A stretch of 64,000 bases of DNA from Sipunculus nudus (lineage: Eukaryota > Annelida > Sipuncula > Golfingiida > Sipunculidae), in assembly GCA_026874595.1 (NCBI GenBank), contig CM049322.1, positions 57,350,386 to 57,414,385 of the forward strand, given 5' to 3'. The notes below the pieces were generated by a model, which was not told the origin of the DNA, made no database searches, and was given only the letters and a program-made list of their open reading frames with translations. Numbering within the stretch: position 1 is the stretch's first letter; every line of letters starts with the position of its first letter. Below, one piece after another: positions 49,700 through 62,612 of this stretch. Made by a program: the position numbers and the translations under genes.

Positions 49700-51795
49700 T
49701 CCTATTCAAACTTTCGGAGCTTTATTCATTATGAGTTTGTAATTATTAGTAATCAAAATAACAGTTAATTATTAAATAAGTATATTGTAACTATTAACGA
49801 TAATGACCAAACAAATGAACAGAGGTATATTACTCTCCGATTTCATAATTATAATAATAGAATTCTTGACTCAAGGCTGGGCATATGATAAATGCATACT
49901 AATTAGATTACTTTGATCTGTCTGCACATGCTCCGGTCAGACCTCAGCCGGGAATGGCTGTTCTGGTGACAGGTTTGACCGGTAAGAGCCACCCCCGGCT
50001 GTAGCCGGCCCGGTCAATACTGCACAAGTGGCTAATACTGGGTATAACTTGCTAAAACTCCTCAATTGAATAAAAAATGCCCAAAACAACAACAGAATTA
50101 TTTTTTAAATGTTTTTATTGTTAACCAAGCTTTTTCATTGTACAATGTGCCAGGAAATACTAAAGTAAATAATTTAAAATTACACAAGGTCAGGAATTAT
50201 GACACAAATAAGACAAATATACCAATTTAACAAAGTTGTAATGATACTGCAGGGGGAACCAAGGTGAACTTAGAGCAGTAATATGCATGCTTTTAACTGT
50301 AAAGATTTACAGTTGGTACAAACATTTGACTTGTCAAATGACAAAAGTTCAGTGATAAATGTGAAAAATAAGGTGCTTCACTGTCCCAGTCTTATAATAA
50401 TCTCTCTGTGCCTGATAGCAGGCCAACAACTTGGCGGCCTATCACTAAATGTCACGGTTCATGTCCCACATCAAGGCCTAACATCAAAGCTTTGTACCAG
50501 AAAGGCTTTAATAATCAAAAGTTAAGTCCATACATACAGCAATCATAAGCTATCATGGAGTTTAAGTCAAGGCAAGACTGAAATTGACTCAAAACTGACT
50601 CTGATTTTTAATCTCCATCCCCATAGCCTCTGGGTTAACAACTAAACATCCTTTAAGTTTAATGATGCAAGTCAGTATTGTAAAACAAACAATGATTATC
50701 AGGGAGCCATACAGTGGATCCAGTTTTATGCTCAAGATCATATGAATACTAATTAAGTTTGGTCACATAACTGTCCCGCTTCCACCTGTCCATCTAGTAA
50801 CCACATGGTTCACTGCACTAGGCCAGAGTTAGGCTTTGTGTCAGTTAACTTATATTACGGCCACTACTTTAAAGCCCATTTTAAAAAAGTGTACATTATG
50901 AATGGTTTGTCAGATGACCAGCATATCACTGCAACTACTTAAAAGCCTGAGTAATAAAGAATATTGTATGAATGATTTGTCAGATGACCAGTACATTAAC
51001 CGGTATTGACCAGTAACAGCCAGTATTAGCCGGCTAAAGCCACCGGCCCGGACAATATGAGTAAAAGCCGGCTTCTGGCCAACCTTGTCTGGTGTTGGTT
51101 TATAGCCAGCAGTGGATGCACCACTTATTAGCCATTAATATTGGACTGATAATCAAACTTTGATCTGAATGTCAATAGACTTCTTTATGTCGGCAAAGAA
51201 ACTGTTATAGTTAATACCATGAGTGGACGCCCTGCTCATTCACCCAATTTTTTGGTACTCTGAGATAAGATAATAGGGTAAGATCTCCCTGGCCCAGTGC
51301 AATGTTTACTCAGCAGATGCAATTATTGATCAACACCAAGCACTGGTCATTCGCATGCATTCTGTGTCATAATTCACTGTTACTGTCTACTTATAAAATG
51401 TCAACCCCAAACTAAATATAAAGGTTTAGCATAGCCTAAATGTGTCCCTGTTCAAAGATTCTGAGAGTGCATGACTTATCTCGGAGAAAGTTTGTAGAGC
51501 GGTATGATATATCTAAAGATACGTTTGGTAACTTATCAAAATATAAAAAAAAAATAAAATTAATAGCAGGATCAATGCTTGCAGGATATGTCAAACAAAA
51601 TATGTTATAACAGACATACACATCTAGCCTCACACAAACATATAAATGTATGAATATACATGTATATGTTAACAAGTAAAAAATGTTAAATTAACCCTTA
51701 TGGTTATAAACAGGGAAAAAGTACATGCATCAAGTTAAAGAAGTACTCTTAAAACAGGAGTAACTACAGTAATATTTCAAAGAAAATAGCAGCAC
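49700..51795. other. Intergenic between pogo-like fragments
   Basis: AT-rich with a GCCGG-containing pair of short blocks (around 49940-50040 and 51000-51080). No exon recognised. Confidence 0.4.
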
Positions 51796-51804
51796 TGAAT
51801 GTGG

Positions 51805-51875
51805 CAACTATTACCTCCATATAGTTGGCACCTCAATAAAGCGGACAGTTTTTCGGCCCCTTTTCCCATATTCAG
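51805..51875 (+). mobile_element. Second pogo-like terminal fragment, same orientation
   Basis: ACCTCCATATAGTTGGCACCTCAATAAAGCGGACAG resembles 49568-49625 in direct, not inverted, orientation. Confidence 0.4.
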
Positions 51876-52244
51876 TCGGGCATATGTGACGACACATTTG
51901 TGATTATTACTAGAAGTCATTCCTCGGTCCAGATCATTACCGGATCCACACCAATATATAATCGGTTCTTCATTGGCCAATTCAATTCCCGAGGTGCTCA
52001 GAAAATTTCGTGGATTTCTGTTATTTTGGGAGCCCACACACACGCACGAACGGGACTGAACGCTACCCTTCTGGCGGCGGCATCTGGGAACTTTGACTTA
52101 AATCATGAATGATATAGAGAGGGTGGGAGTTTTCTTGTTCCCTTTTAACCTATATGGTTTTGAGTTACACGGTTGTTACAGTCGTTTATTTTCCTGACAT
52201 TCGCTTTTAATTGTGTAATTGCATTTTTAATTTTTTTGACACGA

Positions 52245-55200
52245 TTATCACATTCCTGTCAGGACTGATGTAACTTGATGTCCTAATGTTATTCAAGTGC
52301 CTGCTGTGATTTATCCTCGGACACGTGATCTGTAAACAACAGTCACCACACGCCACAGCGATAGACAACAGCCACCACACGCCACAGTGATAAACAAGAG
52401 TCAACACACGCCACAGTGATAAACAAGAGTCACCACACGCCACAGTGATCAACAAGACTCACCACACGCCACAGTGATAAACAACAGTAACCACGCCACA
52501 GTGATAAACAACAGTCACCACTCGCCACAGTGATAAACAACAGTAACCACACGCCACAGTGATGAACAACAGTCCCCACACGCCACGGTGATAAACAACA
52601 GTCACCACACGCCACAGTGATAAACAACAGTCACCACACGCCACGGTGAAAAACAACAGTCACCACACGCCACAGTGATAAACAACAGTCACCACACGCC
52701 ACAGTGATAAACAACAGCCACCACACGATTATCACATTCCTGTCAGGACTGATGTATCTTGATGTCCTAATGTTATTCAAGTGCCTGCTGTGATTTATCC
52801 TCGGACACGTGATCTGTAAACAACAGTCACCACACGCCACAGCGATAGACAACAGCCACCACACGCCACAGTGATAAACAAGAGTCACCACAAGCCACAG
52901 TGATAAACAAGAGTCACCACACGCAACAGTGATCAACAAGACTCACCACACGCCACAGTGATAAACAACAGTAACCACGCCACAGTGATAAACAACAGTC
53001 ACCACTCGCCACAGTGATAAACAACAGTAACCACACGCCACAGTGATGAACAACAGTCCCCACACGCCACGGTGATAAACAACAGTCACCACACGCCACA
53101 GTGATAAACAACAGTCACCACACGCCACGGTGATAAACAACAGTCACCACACGCCACAGTGATAAACAACAGCCACCACACGCCACAGTGATAAACAAGA
53201 GTCATTACACGCCACAGTGATTAACAACAGTCACCACACGTCACAGTGATAAACAAGAGTCACCACACGCCACAGTGATAAACAAGAGTCACCACACGCC
53301 ACAGTGATCAACAAGACTCACCACACGCCACAGTGATAAACAACAGTAACCACGCCACAGTGATAAACAACAGTCACCACTCGCCACAGTGATAAACAAC
53401 AGTAACCACACGCCACAGTGATGAACAACAGTCCCCACACGCCACGGTGATAAACAACAGTCACCACACGCCACAGTGATAAACAACAGTCACCACACGC
53501 CACGGTGATAAACAACAGTCACCACACGCCACAGTGATAAACAACAGCCACCACACGCCACAGTGATAAACAAGAGTCATTACACGCCACAGTGATTAAC
53601 AACAGTCACCACACGTCACAGTGATAAACAAGAGTCACCACACGCCACAGTGATAAACAAGAGTCACCACACGCCACAGTGATCAACAAGACTCACCACA
53701 CGCCACAGTGATAAACAACAGTAACCACGCCACAGTGATAAACAACAGTCACCACTCGCCACAGTGATAAACAACAGTAACCACACGCCACAGTGATGAA
53801 CAACAGTCCCCACACGCCACGGTGATAAACAACAGTCACCACACGCCACGGTGATAAACAACAGTCACCACACGCCACAGTGATAAACAACAGCCACCAC
53901 ACGCCACAGTGATAAACAAGAGTCATTACACGCCACAGTGATTAACAACAGTCACCACACGTCACAGTGATAAACAAGAGTCACCACACGCCACGGTGAT
54001 AAACAACAGTCACCACACGCCACAGTGATAAACAACAGTCACCACACGCCACGGTGATTAAAACAACAGTCACCACACGCCACAGTGATCAACAACAGCC
54101 ACCACACGATTATCATATTCCTGTCAGGACTGATGTAACTTGATGTCCTAATGTTATTCAAGTGCCTCCTGTGATTTATCCTCGGACACGTGATCTGTAA
54201 ACAACAGTCACCACACGCCACAGCGATAGACAACAGCCACCACACGCCACAGTGATAAACAAGAGTCACCACACGCCACAGTGATCAACAAGACTCACCA
54301 CACGCCACAGTGATAAACAACAGTAACCACGCCACAGTGAAAAACAACAGTCACCACACGCCACAGTGATAAACAACAGCCACCACACGCCACAGTGATA
54401 AACAAGAGTCATTACACGCCACAGTGATTAACAACAGTCACCACACGTCACAGTGATAAACAAGAGTCACCACACGCCACGGTGATAAACAACAGTCACC
54501 ACACGCCACAGTGATAAACAACAGCCACCACACGCCACAGTGATAAACAAGAGTCATTACACGCCACAGTGATTAACAACAGTCACCACACGTCACAGTG
54601 ATAAACAAGAGTCACCACACGCCACGGTGATAAACAACAGTCACCACACGCCACAGTGATAAACAACAGTCACCACACGCCACGGTGATAAACAACAGTC
54701 ACCACACGCCACAGTGATAAACAACAGCCACCACACGCCACAGTGATAAACGAGAGTCATTACACGCCACGGTGATAAACAACAGTCACCACACCTCACA
54801 GTGATAAACAAGAGTCACCACACGCCACGGTGATCAACAATACTCACCACACGCCACAGTGATAAACAACAGTCACCACACGCCACAGTGATAAAAAACA
54901 GTCACCACACGCCACGATGATAAACAACAGTCACCACACCTTACAGTGATAAACAACAGTCACCACACGCCACAGTGATAAAAAACAGTCACCACACGCC
55001 ACAGTGATAAAAAAATCAGTAACCACACGCCACAGTAATGAACAACTGTCACCACACGCCACAGTGATAAACAACAGTCACCACACGCCACAGTGATACA
55101 CAACAGTCACCACACGTCACAGTGATAAACAACAGTCACCACACGCCACAGTGATAAAATAAACAGTCACCACACGCCACATGACACAGTGATAAAAAAA

Positions 55201-55645
55201 CAGTCACCACTCGCCACAGTGATAAACTACAGTCATCACACGCCACAGTGATAAACAACAGTCACCACACGCCACAGTGATAAAAAAAAAACAGTCACCA
55301 CACGCCACAGTAATAAACAACTGTCACCACACGCCACAGTGATAAAAAAAAACAGTCACCACACGCCACAGTAATAAACAACTGGCACCACACGCCACAG
55401 TGATAAACAACAGTCACCACACGCCACAGTGATAAAATAACAGTCACCACACGCCACAGTGATGAACAACAGTCACCACACGCCACAGTGATAAACAACA
55501 GTCACCACACGCCACAGTGGTTAACAACAGTCACCTCACGCCACAGTGATAAACAACAGGCACCACACGCCACAGTGGTTAACAACAGTCACCACACGCC
55601 AGAGTGATAAACAGCAGTCACTACACGCCACAGTGATAAAAAAGT
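52245..55645. repeat. 29-bp minisatellite with ~375-bp higher-order repeat
   Basis: The core unit is CACAGTGATAAACAACAGTC + ACCACACGC (29 bp), with over 100 copies including variants (AAGAGTCATTACACG, ACAAGACTC, AACAGTAACCACGC). The same variant order recurs every 375 bp (e.g. 52943, 53318 and 53693), 13 units minus 2 nt. A ~115-bp non-repeat segment (ATTCCTGTCAGGACTGATG ... TCCTCGGACACGTGATCTGT) occurs three times, near 52240, 52730 and 54112, dividing the array. Units to the right of 54850 are more diverged. Confidence 0.95.
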
Positions 55646-55659
55646 CAACACAAGCCTCA

Positions 55660-57284
55660 GGAGTTATTACTTGATCATATCCACAGTTCTGTCAGGGCTT
55701 TTTGTTTTACAAACTGAAAAAATCAAACAAGTAACAACCTAAAAGAAAATGCATTATTCTTTACCGGGAGAAAAAAATATGGATCTAGAGAGCAAGTGAT
55801 ATCCTCTGTTTTAAAGTCCCTACATAAGGACACTCTCATACACGCGGCAGAGGTGGATCCCGTCACATGGTGGGGTGGGCAACAGGCATTTATAAAAAGG
55901 TTATTATTATGAATGTGGAAATAGGTCAACATGCCATTTAACGTTAATCCTTTTTGTCAATGTTGTAATGAGGGTTTGGTATTCCAAATTGTTCATAACA
56001 GTTTTCCTATAATAACACAATAACAGTGCCAGAATAATTCATGACATATGGAACCTGCATCCCCAGAACTTTCATCTGGCTTTGAATAAACGGGTTTAAT
56101 GGCAATCAATCTGAGGGGCGGATCCAGGATTCAGGAAAATGAGGGGCCCAACAAGGAGGACATAATGAATTCTAAAGAAAAGGTGCCCAGGTCCGGAAAA
56201 AGGGTCCAGGTAGCAAAAAAAAATGGTCTGGAACGTTTAAAGAAAGTCTGCGATGGCTGACCATAAAAAGAGGGGGGGGGGGGGGGTTCTCGGGATCCGC
56301 TTCTGAACAGCTAGCAATAGACACATTCCCATCTTCATACCGTCCCCATAGTGTTTCCTCCAGAGTAATAGTAACTCCAATAAACCCTGACCAAATTAAG
56401 GGTATATTATGAGTCACGAAGTAAAACAAAACAATAAAAGGTAGGAAACATAGGACTGGGTAAAATAAGCAGAAAAAAAGTAGGGCACCGTGAAAATTTG
56501 CTATACATTTGTTTGGGTATTTTATGGCATGTCGCTTTGACCTGCACCAACACAGCCGTGAATACAGAACGGTCTGGTAGAATATAATGCATGTACAAAT
56601 ATGTTGTTTGAGCAAGGGTCAGTCGACCAGGGACAATGTGTACACGTACTGTTATAGTGCAAACCTGTGTAAATACACATTCCTATAACTACAAACGTGT
56701 GTCAATCTATCGTTGTTCAATCACGTGTTCACTATATTTCCTTAAACCTGCATTGCTTTATTCTGGCTTTTGTTAATGTTTATACATACCAACGAGCGAA
56801 ATATAAAGTTGTGGACAAGTGTTATCGGGTTTTTATCAGTAGTTTGGATATATCGAATCCGATGCCTAAGGGCAAGCCCTTTTGTACCCGTTGTCGTTAA
56901 TGGTATGACAGATCACATAGAGATGACAGACAGTGGTTTCACGCCCATACCTTGTGGTTATCAAAACCGGGCGCCATCTTTCGACCGCTAACCAAAACAG
57001 GCACCCACCGGTTTGTCTGTATCGTACTGTACAAGCACATGTGATATGTTGGGTGCCCTTATTTACGACATTACTGTTAAGGGAAAAGACTACCAATCAG
57101 CAGATGTATTTAAAATTCATATACTTAAAGATTAAATAAAATATCTTTAATATTCTTTTGTCGTTACTGCAGATACTATTTGTCAACAAGGGATATTTGA
57201 CAAATTCATCAGTATAAAGTATGTCTGTCAGACTCCTGTGATCCTGTGTCCGATAAAGAGCATATAAATGAACATATATATCTA

Positions 57285-57339
<55 letters not shown>

Positions 57340-58459
57340 GCCACTCATAATTATACCTAATAAATTAAACATTAGCAAAATAGGCATGAGATAATACATT
57401 TCGCTGGTTGAATCAATACAAAGGTGAGTTAAGTGACTAATCGCTATGAACAATAAATCCTTAGGAATAATGTATAATTTAGCTGGAAACTACAGGCTGC
57501 TTTTGCAAATAAAAAATACTGCATAGTTAAACCATAACAATTGCTTATTCGCGGATCTAGCAATAGATCAACCTGTACACTGTACTCTTTTAGATGGCCG
57601 ACCTAATTTGCACTATATATAAACAAGAACGCGTATACTTCAAAGATAGGATAACATAGCCCGCTTTGCCGACTGTTGGTCACGTGGGTGGGAGAGTATT
57701 AATATTTCCACGTATGGCCTTGGAACCCTCCTTGCATCTACAGCTTATATAGACATGCTCTCAATCGCCAATCGCTTTTAGTGAATATATATATTTATAT
57801 ATAAAGTGGACGGTGAATCGGACAAAAAAGAGCTGTGAACACCCGCTTTAATATTTTGAGTGTAATATTGCATGAAATAAGAAATCCCTCATTTTGAATG
57901 AGCATTTAAAGGTACACGGGATGCGACATGTAATACATAACATTGAAGACATTGTCTAAGCCGCGTCAGGACTTATAACACACACATACACACAGAGAAA
58001 CTGACACGAAGGCAGGCCTGTTTATCATTCAAACTTTCCCTGACTATCAATCGTTTTCCCACACTATCAGGAATCTATCAAAGAAACCGGAGTAACAAAT
58101 TTTCAAAGTATCAACTTTATTATATCTCTTAAAGGCTCATGATACAATAGTTTTACATTCCCGAAAATTTGATTATAAATCACAAAAGAAAATCACAAAT
58201 ATTATTTTATATAATATAAATATGTATGTGTTTATGCTTTAATATATATGTCCGTTAAATTAACACGATAACTTTAAGGTCACCTTTAATACCATCGTAT
58301 TAAGAGTTTTTGTTTGTGTATTATATACCATACAAGTTCTGTCTACAGTACATTGATATGTCAGAATAAATGAAAGTCACATATCATGGTTTAACTTTGT
58401 AATGACATCATATTTGTCCTGACTCTTTCTTGGTCTCCTTTGGCACCACAGGCATTGTG
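55660..58459. other. Intergenic 3' flank of gene D
   Basis: No exon recognised. It contains a GGGGCGGATCCAGGATT repeat fragment near 56115, a poly-G run near 56272, (TA)n at 57289-57335, and AATAAA at 58121-58116 (minus), a possible gene D poly(A) signal. Confidence 0.45.
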
Positions 58460-58493
58460 TCACTTCTCAGGCGACGTCATCTTCCTGGGCTTT
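58460..58493 (-). CDS. Gene D terminal exon, basic tail
   Basis: Acceptor tttcattaaccag, then 1 nt + 11 codons to TGA: KPRKMTSPEK. The phase (2) matches the transmembrane exon. Confidence 0.5.
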
Positions 58494-61086
58494 CTGGTTA
58501 ATGAAATATACATCTTAATTACATTATAAGGATTATCCATGTACATTATTCATCTGAAAACGAAAATCTCTATCGAAAGAATAAGAATTGTATACTGAAC
58601 GCAAACACGCCTGAGCGAGGGCTGCACCAACGGGTCAATATAATTTGTAATATTATTCATCAAAGTTGTGGTATCGAGCGCTATCTATGGACAGGCCAAA
58701 GGACTTATGAAAACGGTACTCTCCTTACAGGACGGTACATTATTTTGAGACATAGGGTTATTGGACGTGTATGGCTTTGTTTCCTTCAAATCAAAGATGT
58801 TTTAAATATTTATTTTTATGGATTAAAGTCTCGCCATAAAAGTCGGCTTCTGGCAAAGCCTATCAGGGATATAACAGCCACAAAAATGGATACAACAGTT
58901 GTACTTACATAAACTTATGATACATGCACTGTATAACCACTGCTGCCCATGTGAGTATAGCGAGGGGCACAGATGCGTACATGGCGGGGTACAGCCACTC
59001 GGGGTCCTGACACGCCGCCTCGCTCGTCACGTTATCACCTCCCGTCTGTCGCAAGAGGTCGCCACCGTCTTGGTTACAGGACGCGGGGCATTCTGGGCAG
59101 TCGTCGCTGCAGCCGCTGGTAACTCCGATTCCTGCCGGTAAAAAAAAATACAGTTTAATTTATAAATAAGTGCATTTCTTTCAGGGTGATTTTCATTGCA
59201 TTTCATAAGATTTTTTTTTGTCCTCTGAAAAGTTACGGTATAAGGTATATCTGAATTAATTTCGACCTACTTAAAAAAAAAATGCATTTACAAAAGTTCC
59301 TTTTTTGACAAACGAGTATCCCTTAGGAGGTGTGTTCAGCAGTGAGGATGGAGTCGGATAAGCACCCGTATGTTCGGTACACAAAACATGCATGGCTTAG
59401 TCAATACTTAACGGAAATAGAGTTTTTTTTTTACCTTTTTTTGCAGATGGACAGATTAAAGCAAGGCTTTTACGTCCAAAAAAAATATACGGTTACTGCT
59501 AAGCATTCTTTTGGTCAACATAAAATTCCCGTTGTGTCCAAAATCAGAAAAAAAGGTAAGTTTCCTTGTGCGCGTATAAGCGTACATGTATAATGTATAT
59601 GTACAGCGGATCGAGCAGGACTTCAACAAAAAAGATGGTGAAATGTGTCATTTTACTATGAATCCCCGAAATATAACGCAGGCGCCCCTATGCGTGAAAA
59701 TCGCTCCTGTGGCGATTTTCATGCATATACACACATGATTAAGCATTTACGCTGACGGGCCCAAATAATCACCGAAGTTACAAAATCATGTGAGAGTTTT
59801 TTCATGGAATGACCCCTAAAATTAGTTTGTTTCCTTACTTTTACGACAGAGGTCGCCCTCGTATCCGCCCTTGCAAATACCGCCTGGACACTTGCCGTCC
59901 TTAACATTGCAGGGTCCGTTGGCGCAGTGTCCGCACTTACTGAGACAGTTCATGCCCCAATATCCAACTGAACAGACTGAAAAAGGCCGAAACATTAACA
60001 CTTCTATCTAAAGTCTACATATAATTACGCTTTCATTTCTTACATATCTAGCCATGTTATATGTAAGAGCGGAGAATTACTGTTTCACTGTAAGTCATGG
60101 AGAAAAAAAAAAAATGAAGAAACATTAGGACATTTTCTTTTAACACATAAGACGAGGGAAGTTTACCCGAGTTTCAATTCCCGTGACCCAGTACTTTTCA
60201 ATTATCCTAATAACGTTTATATCGGGAAAGAAAAAAGGGAAAATGCGAACCGAAACTTTGAACGTAAACCCGAAATTCCAACAATGAAGAAAAAAAAAAA
60301 ACATACAAACTATTAAGGATCATGTTGATGTATATTTTAAACTAGTTTACCCTGAGTGCATTTATCCCCGCTGTAACCTTCCTTGCACACTCCAAGGCGA
60401 CACTCGCCTGTGGTGACGTCACATCCGCCGTCGATGCAGTTACCACACGTCTTTGTACAGTTAGGTCCCCACGTGGGAGCGGGACATGCTGTTGGATGAG
60501 AACAAATGAAAACTGATGATAAATCATACGTCAATTCATTGCTATCAGGCATCATGAGTTATTTAACGAAATAAGATATTAAAAAAAATGTTGTACCAAA
60601 AGTATTGCAGTAGACTGTTCTCACCAAACATGAAGCATTTGCAAAGCCAAAATTTATTCTGCTTTTTGCGAAAGACATTTTGATTTTGCTTTGAAAAGGC
60701 CGTTTCTTTTCATTTCGTTGCCGGATGAAATGTCTTTGTGTAAATTTTATTTGGAAGTCATATTGAAATGAGTGAATGTCGATCTAGAGGTCGATTCTGC
60801 CTACGAACCACACTAACAGTACAAAATATATGGGGGCCTGTACACTCAATGGGGTAAAACGCTTGGCTCTCCCAGCTGACGACACGGGTTCGATCACAGG
60901 TGTGGCCATGAGAGTGGAATGTAGTGGGTTTTCCCCGGGTTGTCCGGTTTCCTCCCCCCGTACAGACTACCGAACGCCATTATCAAAGCCATGGAGAGTG
61001 CCTTTATTAGTCTAATAACTATTTGTACTATTCATGTAAAATAAATAATGTATAAAAAATAGTTGGTTTTTCGTCATTAATACTTA

Positions 61087-61142
<56 letters not shown>

Positions 61143-62564
61143 CCTCAGGTATTTATTCACCCTTGATGTACCCCCGTTGCTAAGTCATGTCCTCAAATAT
61201 AAGTGCGTTCTACATATGTTACAGTTTTTTTTATCTAATTAATGTAGAATTTTGTAATGTACTTACTTATTTCGCATCGTTCGCCCAGGTAGCCATCTTG
61301 ACACTCTCCAGAGGGGCATGTTCCGTTGATCGGGTCACACGTGGTGCCGTTACACTCTCCACATGGGTGTTTACATCCGGGTCCCCATGTACCGGCATTG
61401 CATTCTGCATGGAATATATAATAAAAAAAAAATGACTTGTTGTCAACACAGCACGCACCTCCGCCAGATAATTAAAGCATTCTTGTTGAATCTCTCTATC
61501 CGGGTCTTTGCCGTTGCATCCTCTGTTATATTTCTTGCCCCAATCTCTTAACCATTTATATATCAAGTTAGACATTTACACTAATACTTACTTTGATCAC
61601 AGTTGTCGCCCTTGTAACCGTTCTTGCACACGGTAACAAGGCATTTTCCGTTGACATGGTTACACTCGTGCTCGTCATCGCTACCAGCCACGTCACATGT
61701 ACCGTTCACACATGAGTTTATTGAGTTGACTGGGGTTGAACTATTGAGGCTGCCGTGGGTAGAGTTAGATAGGACTGATTTCGAAATATAACGAGGGTCA
61801 GCCAGGCAGTATCCACACTTCTTAGAACAATTCAGTCCCCAGTATCCCTTCTGGCAAACTAAAAATGATGAAAAAAACATATATTAAAAAAATGATTTAT
61901 TATTTTGTTTAACCTTTTCATTTTTTTTTCTTGTGCCAATACAGTCAGTAAAACTTTTCTTAGTAGAAAATCTATAACAGTTTAAGAGGGCAGAAAGTTG
62001 AGCGTGAATGTTGACACACGGACTCGGGACTTGCACCCGATCTCTCTCAGGTATGGCGATTGTAACACTGGTTACATCCGTATTCAGTCCCAAATTATCC
62101 AGACGTTTAATGTTTTATAAATATTTGGCTGCAAAGAATATAATTATATTCACTGGTGAAAGTAATATTTGTGTTGTTTTTAGAGATAACAGGGGCACTC
62201 CAAGTGACGTTTTCAGATTACCTTTCTGAACTTTATTATCATTTTTCCTCCATCCCGCATGCTATACACACAATAGCCATTGCTCTATTATTTAACATGG
62301 CAGCAAAAACTTTAAATTGTTTAAAAAACCATAGAAATTATATTTCCTTATGGACATATTTTCTGAATAACCGCACCTGTTTCTTATGTATGTATGTATT
62401 TCTTTTATTAGCGGAGAACATGCATGAATGACCTGTTGCCTAGCGACGCTACAGACATATATAATGACCAAAATTTCAATGAAGCTGCAATATGTTTATG
62501 ATGGACGTGTCTCATAATCAGGATTTTATTCACGATAGTTTCCCTTGAAGTTAAAACCCACGAG

Positions 62565-62612
<48 letters not shown>

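Noticed and set aside
52207-55498. Repeated minus-strand ORFs reading VACGDCCLSLWRV-type peptides
   Set aside because: They are frames through the 29-bp minisatellite, whose unit is not a multiple of 3; no start context, splice sites or domain.
52335-55640. Possible CRISPR array with 29-bp repeats
   Set aside because: Units are contiguous with no unique spacers, and the host is eukaryotic.
56172-56615. 147-codon minus-strand ORF
   Set aside because: Part lies in a dispersed repeat fragment with a poly-G run; no domain, splice or paralogue support.
62011-62095. tRNA-like segment with GGGTGCAAGTCC (minus)
   Set aside because: No A box or cloverleaf could be drawn; at most an old SINE fragment.
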